Origin: Chloroflexota bacterium
GTDB taxonomy: Bacteria > Chloroflexota > Anaerolineae > Anaerolineales > Anaerolineaceae
Direction: 5' to 3'
Assembly (NCBI GenBank): GCA_029265085.1
Contig: JAJUJY010000020.1
Coordinates: 1 to 42,926 of the forward strand
DNA: 42,926 nt
Shown here: in pieces, positions 40,253 to 42,926 of the stretch
Layout: each line of letters starts with the position of its first letter
How positions within the stretch are numbered: the first letter of the stretch is position 1
The notes under the pieces: generated by a model
What the model saw: the letters and a program-made list of their open reading frames with translations, nothing else
What the model was told of the DNA's origin: nothing
Databases searched by the model: none
Program-made: the position numbers and the translations under genes

Positions 40253-40958
40253 GGCATGGATAACGCCGCAAAAAATTCTGGTGATTTTGGCTCACCCGGA
40301 TGATCCTGAATTTTTCTGTGGTGCAAGTATTGCCCGCTGGGCTGCAAGGGGACATCACGTCAGTTATTGCTTGTTTACCCGAGGCGATAAAGGCGTGGAT
40401 GGGAAAATTGTCAATGCGAATGAACTTATGTTTACCCGAGAGGCAGAACAAAAGCATGCAGCTCGGGTATTAGGTGTTAAGGCGGTTCGGTTTTTAGATT
40501 ATTTGGATGGTTATCTCATACCTAGTTTAGAAGCTCGGAAAACAATTGTTCGAGTCATCCGTCAAGAAAAACCAGACGTAGTTGTTACTTCGGATCCGAC
40601 CAATTTTTTTCCAATGGAAAACAGGATCAATCATCCAGATCACCGAATTGCAGGTCAGATTGTTATGGAGGCTGTATTTCCTGCTTGTGGAAATCCAATG
40701 TTTTTTCCGGAATTGATTTATGAAGAAAACTTGCTTCCTCATCAAATCAAAGAACTTTGGTTTTCGTTAACGGTTCAACCCTCGGTCGCACTGGATGTAA
40801 CCGAATTTTGGGAGTTAAAAATCAAGGCAATCCAGGACCACAAAAGTCAAATTGCAAATCCTGCAGCGCTGGAAGAGCGGTTAAGAGGACGGAGAACTCC
40901 GGAAAGCAGCCCAGAAGCCCCACGCTTTGAAGAAAAATTTCGTAGAATAATCTTTTAG
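40173..40958 (+). CDS. PIG-L family deacetylase
   Basis: A 261-residue zinc-dependent deacetylase of the LmbE/PIG-L family. Zinc and catalytic motifs are LAHPDDPEFFCG (~residue 39) and NHPDHRIAGQIV (~155). Such enzymes remove acetyl groups from GlcNAc-type sugars and related thiols; the substrate is open. The start is uncertain: the frame extends back to 40050, ATG 40173 is the last in-frame start before the AHPDD motif and overlaps the PSP1 gene by 80 bases, with only a weak SD. Confidence 0.88.
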   Translation: MNQNKEQSNIHDPLNAASEAEVPNDPEAWITPQKILVILAHPDDPEFFCGASIARWAARGHHVSYCLFTRGDKGVDGKIVNANELMFTREAEQKHAARVLGVKAVRFLDYLDGYLIPSLEARKTIVRVIRQEKPDVVVTSDPTNFFPMENRINHPDHRIAGQIVMEAVFPACGNPMFFPELIYEENLLPHQIKELWFSLTVQPSVALDVTEFWELKIKAIQDHKSQIANPAALEERLRGRRTPESSPEAPRFEEKFRRIIF

Positions 40959-40967
40959 GAATAACAA

Positions 40968-42143
40968 ATGGAAGATATATATACACAAGCCCAATCGCTT
41001 TTTGCGTATAGCCAATCAGTTCGGAGAGATTTGCATGAAAATCCGGAAATTGGTTTTCAAGAGGTGCGAACAGCGGGAATTATTGCTCAAGAACTCCGAG
41101 CGCTTGGCATGGAAGTCAGCACCGGAATAGCACAAACTGGGGTCGTTGGACTATTCAAAGGACCAAAACCGGGACCTGTGTTGATGCTTCGGTTTGATAT
41201 GGATGCTCTTCCGGTGGTTGAGGAAACCGGAGCGGAATATGCATCCAAAAGACACGGGGTGATGCATGCGTGTGGGCATGATGGACATGTTTCGGTTGGG
41301 TTAACCACCGCAAAATTATTAGCGAAAAATAAAGATCGGATCTGCGGAACTGTAAAATTTGTATTTCAGCCTGCCGAAGAGGGATTGGGTGGGGCAGATG
41401 GGATGATCCGTGAAGGGTTGTTGGAAAATCCCAAACCCGATTATGCGTTAGCTTTGCACATCTGGAATGAAAGACCCGTTGGCTGGGTGGCCGTCACGGA
41501 AGGACCTTTTATGTCCGGATCTGATATTTTTGAAATTAATATACACGGCAAAGGGGGACACGGCGCGATGCCCGATCAGGCAGTTGATCCCATTATCGCC
41601 GCAGTCCAAATTATTAGTGGATTACAAAGTATTGTCTCGAGGAATGTACCTCCTCTGAAATCCGCTGTGATCAGTGTAACGACGATCCACGGCGGGGAGG
41701 CTTTTAACGTAATTCCTGGAACAGTTAAACTGCAAGGGACGATTCGTGCTTTTGAGCCGGCCATTCGAGAACTGGTGGTTGAAAGGGTAAAAAACCTTGT
41801 CGGCTATATTGCTGAAGGAATGGGCTGCTCGGTAGATATTAACATCCCGCATTTAACTCCCGCGGTCATCAATGATCCGTTTGTTACACAAAAAGTAAGA
41901 GAAATCGTTAAAGAAACAATTCCAGATGCATCCATTGAAAATGGATACCGATCAATGGTTTCTGAGGATATGGCATTCATGATGGAAAAAATTCCGGGAT
42001 GCTATTTCATGGTTGGAAGTGCAAATGAACAGCGTGGTTTGTGTTATACACATCACCATCCAAAATTCGATTTTGACGAGCAGGCTTTGCCGCGTGCAGC
42101 CGCTTTGATGACTGCTGCTGCCTTGAACATTTTAAAGGAGTGA
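40968..42143 (+). CDS. M20 family metallo-amidohydrolase
   Basis: A 391-residue enzyme of the M20D group (hippurate or N-acyl-amino-acid hydrolase type). Seen are RRDLHENPEIGFQE, LRFDMDALPVVEETG, the metal-binding HACGHDGHVSVGL, QPAEEGLGGADGMI and a late histidine pair (THHHPKFDFDE). It hydrolyses amide bonds of N-acyl amino acids or similar compounds. It starts 9 bases after the deacetylase stop with a weak TAGGAA SD. Pairing with a deacetylase suggests shared use in breaking down acylated metabolites. Confidence 0.92.
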   Translation: MEDIYTQAQSLFAYSQSVRRDLHENPEIGFQEVRTAGIIAQELRALGMEVSTGIAQTGVVGLFKGPKPGPVLMLRFDMDALPVVEETGAEYASKRHGVMHACGHDGHVSVGLTTAKLLAKNKDRICGTVKFVFQPAEEGLGGADGMIREGLLENPKPDYALALHIWNERPVGWVAVTEGPFMSGSDIFEINIHGKGGHGAMPDQAVDPIIAAVQIISGLQSIVSRNVPPLKSAVISVTTIHGGEAFNVIPGTVKLQGTIRAFEPAIRELVVERVKNLVGYIAEGMGCSVDINIPHLTPAVINDPFVTQKVREIVKETIPDASIENGYRSMVSEDMAFMMEKIPGCYFMVGSANEQRGLCYTHHHPKFDFDEQALPRAAALMTAAALNILKE

Positions 42144-42147
42144 GGAT

Positions 42148-42926
42148 ATGGACCAGCGGATTGAAGAATTAAAGCAATTGCCGTCTTTTGTTGCCCCTCC
42201 AAAGCGGGTGATTTCTTTAGTCCCATCCATAACTGAGAGTTTGTTTGTCTTGGGTGCCGGTCATTCTCTGGTCGGCATTACGGAATTTTGTATTGAACCG
42301 GCGGACCAGTTGAAAAATATTCAAAAGGTTGGCGGCCCAAAAGATGCCAATTTGTCATTAATCCAACAATTAAAACCGGATCTTGTTTTAGCCAATCAGG
42401 AAGAGAATTCAAAAGAATTGATTGAGGGATTGGTAAACGCTGGAATAACAACCTGGCTGATGTTTCCAACAACTGTTAGGGAAAGTATCGATGATCTCTA
42501 TGATATGATCCGGCTATTTCCGAGTCAGGACGGATTATTAAAGGTCCGTACGTTAGATTCAGTAATGCATATGATGGAAATGAGCCTGGATGAAGAGAGG
42601 CTAACCAGGTATTTTTGCCCAATTTGGTCGGGCGATCTCAACGGCCAGCCCTATTGGATGACTTTTAACCGAAATACGTATCCCAGCGATCTGTTGAGAT
42701 TATGCGGTGGGGACAATTCTTTTAAGGATCGCGAGCGGCGATACCCGCTCCAGGCAGATTTGGGGTGGGTGGAAGCAGAGATGCCGGGAGAGAGAGATCA
42801 GCGTTATCCATGCGTCACGCTTGATGAGATTATTCAAGCCGACCCGGAAATGATTTTGCTGCCCGATGAGCCGTATGAATTTACCGCGCCGGATGTGTCT
42901 TTCTTGATGGATCAATTGAAATTGAC
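42148..42926 (+). CDS. TroA/BtuF-fold substrate-binding-like protein, 5' part (cut by window edge)
   Basis: An open frame of 259 codons runs to the window end without a stop. It begins MDQRIEELKQLPS and has the RVISLVPSITESLFVLGAG opening of cobalamin- or siderophore-binding proteins of the BtuF/FepB type, then DLVLANQEENSKELIEGL and GDNSF. There is no signal peptide, so the protein appears cytoplasmic, which is common for a non-transport subgroup of this fold. AAAGGAG precedes the ATG. It starts 4 bases after the amidohydrolase stop. Confidence 0.8.
   Translation, partial: MDQRIEELKQLPSFVAPPKRVISLVPSITESLFVLGAGHSLVGITEFCIEPADQLKNIQKVGGPKDANLSLIQQLKPDLVLANQEENSKELIEGLVNAGITTWLMFPTTVRESIDDLYDMIRLFPSQDGLLKVRTLDSVMHMMEMSLDEERLTRYFCPIWSGDLNGQPYWMTFNRNTYPSDLLRLCGGDNSFKDRERRYPLQADLGWVEAEMPGERDQRYPCVTLDEIIQADPEMILLPDEPYEFTAPDVSFLMDQLKL

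Noticed and set aside
1..42926. Mobile elements, CRISPR arrays, phage genes
   Set aside because: No transposase, integrase, repeat-spacer pattern or terminal inverted repeats were seen; all long frames fit metabolic, respiratory, transport or regulatory functions.

Overview
The window looks like a chromosomal segment of an anaerobic or facultative Chloroflexota bacterium, most likely class Anaerolineae. This is inferred from the gene complement: very large heme-rich cytochromes, a fused NuoC-NuoD, a Mut7-C/ubiquitin-fold gene and tungsten-type aldehyde oxidoreductase. Base composition is moderately AT-rich. I see no insertion sequence, CRISPR array, complete tRNA or rRNA. Many starts were moved to an internal ATG that has a Shine-Dalgarno (SD) site.

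1-4673: a cut-off Mut7-C-type gene and a radical SAM gene (minus strand), then a histidine phosphatase and a patatin-like phospholipase (plus), convergent with an MFS transporter (minus).

4739-15640 (minus): one long apparent operon. It starts with the two-subunit iron-sulfur L-serine dehydratase (sdaAB, sdaAA). It runs by an ATGA overlap into a Ycf46-like AAA+ ATPase, then a helical-repeat/WD40 protein, a short Hsp70-like ATPase, a Ycf35-like DUF1257 protein, a DUF2997 protein, a small radical SAM protein and a second, paralogous helical-repeat/WD40 protein. This chaperone/AAA/radical-SAM set is the best candidate in the window for an undescribed system.

15827-21157: an aldehyde ferredoxin oxidoreductase family enzyme (plus), a two-gene membrane-associated unknown (minus), and glmS (plus). 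The long glmS leader holds a recognisable but divergent glmS ribozyme with an inserted two-hairpin domain.

21231-26771 (minus): a Cache-type sensor kinase, a receiver-only response regulator and a PotD-like lipoprotein as a tight three-gene unit; upstream of them a lactate-permease family transporter and a LOG-family phosphoribohydrolase.

27214-33811 (plus): four heme-rich respiratory genes: a decaheme lipoprotein with tandem duplication, a membrane-anchored multiheme cytochrome with non-canonical heme sites, a nonaheme cytochrome anchored at both ends or by its C-terminus, and a cytochrome b fused to a cytochrome c domain. Together they could carry electrons between the quinone pool and the cell surface.

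33865-42926: a COG2345/SufR-like regulator divergent from a partial complex I cluster (nuoB, fused nuoCD, nuoI, a small Cys-rich protein). Then mrp (iron-sulfur carrier), a PSP1/RicT-like protein, a PIG-L deacetylase, an M20 amidohydrolase and a cut-off TroA/BtuF-fold binding protein. Iron-sulfur and redox biology is the common thread of the window.
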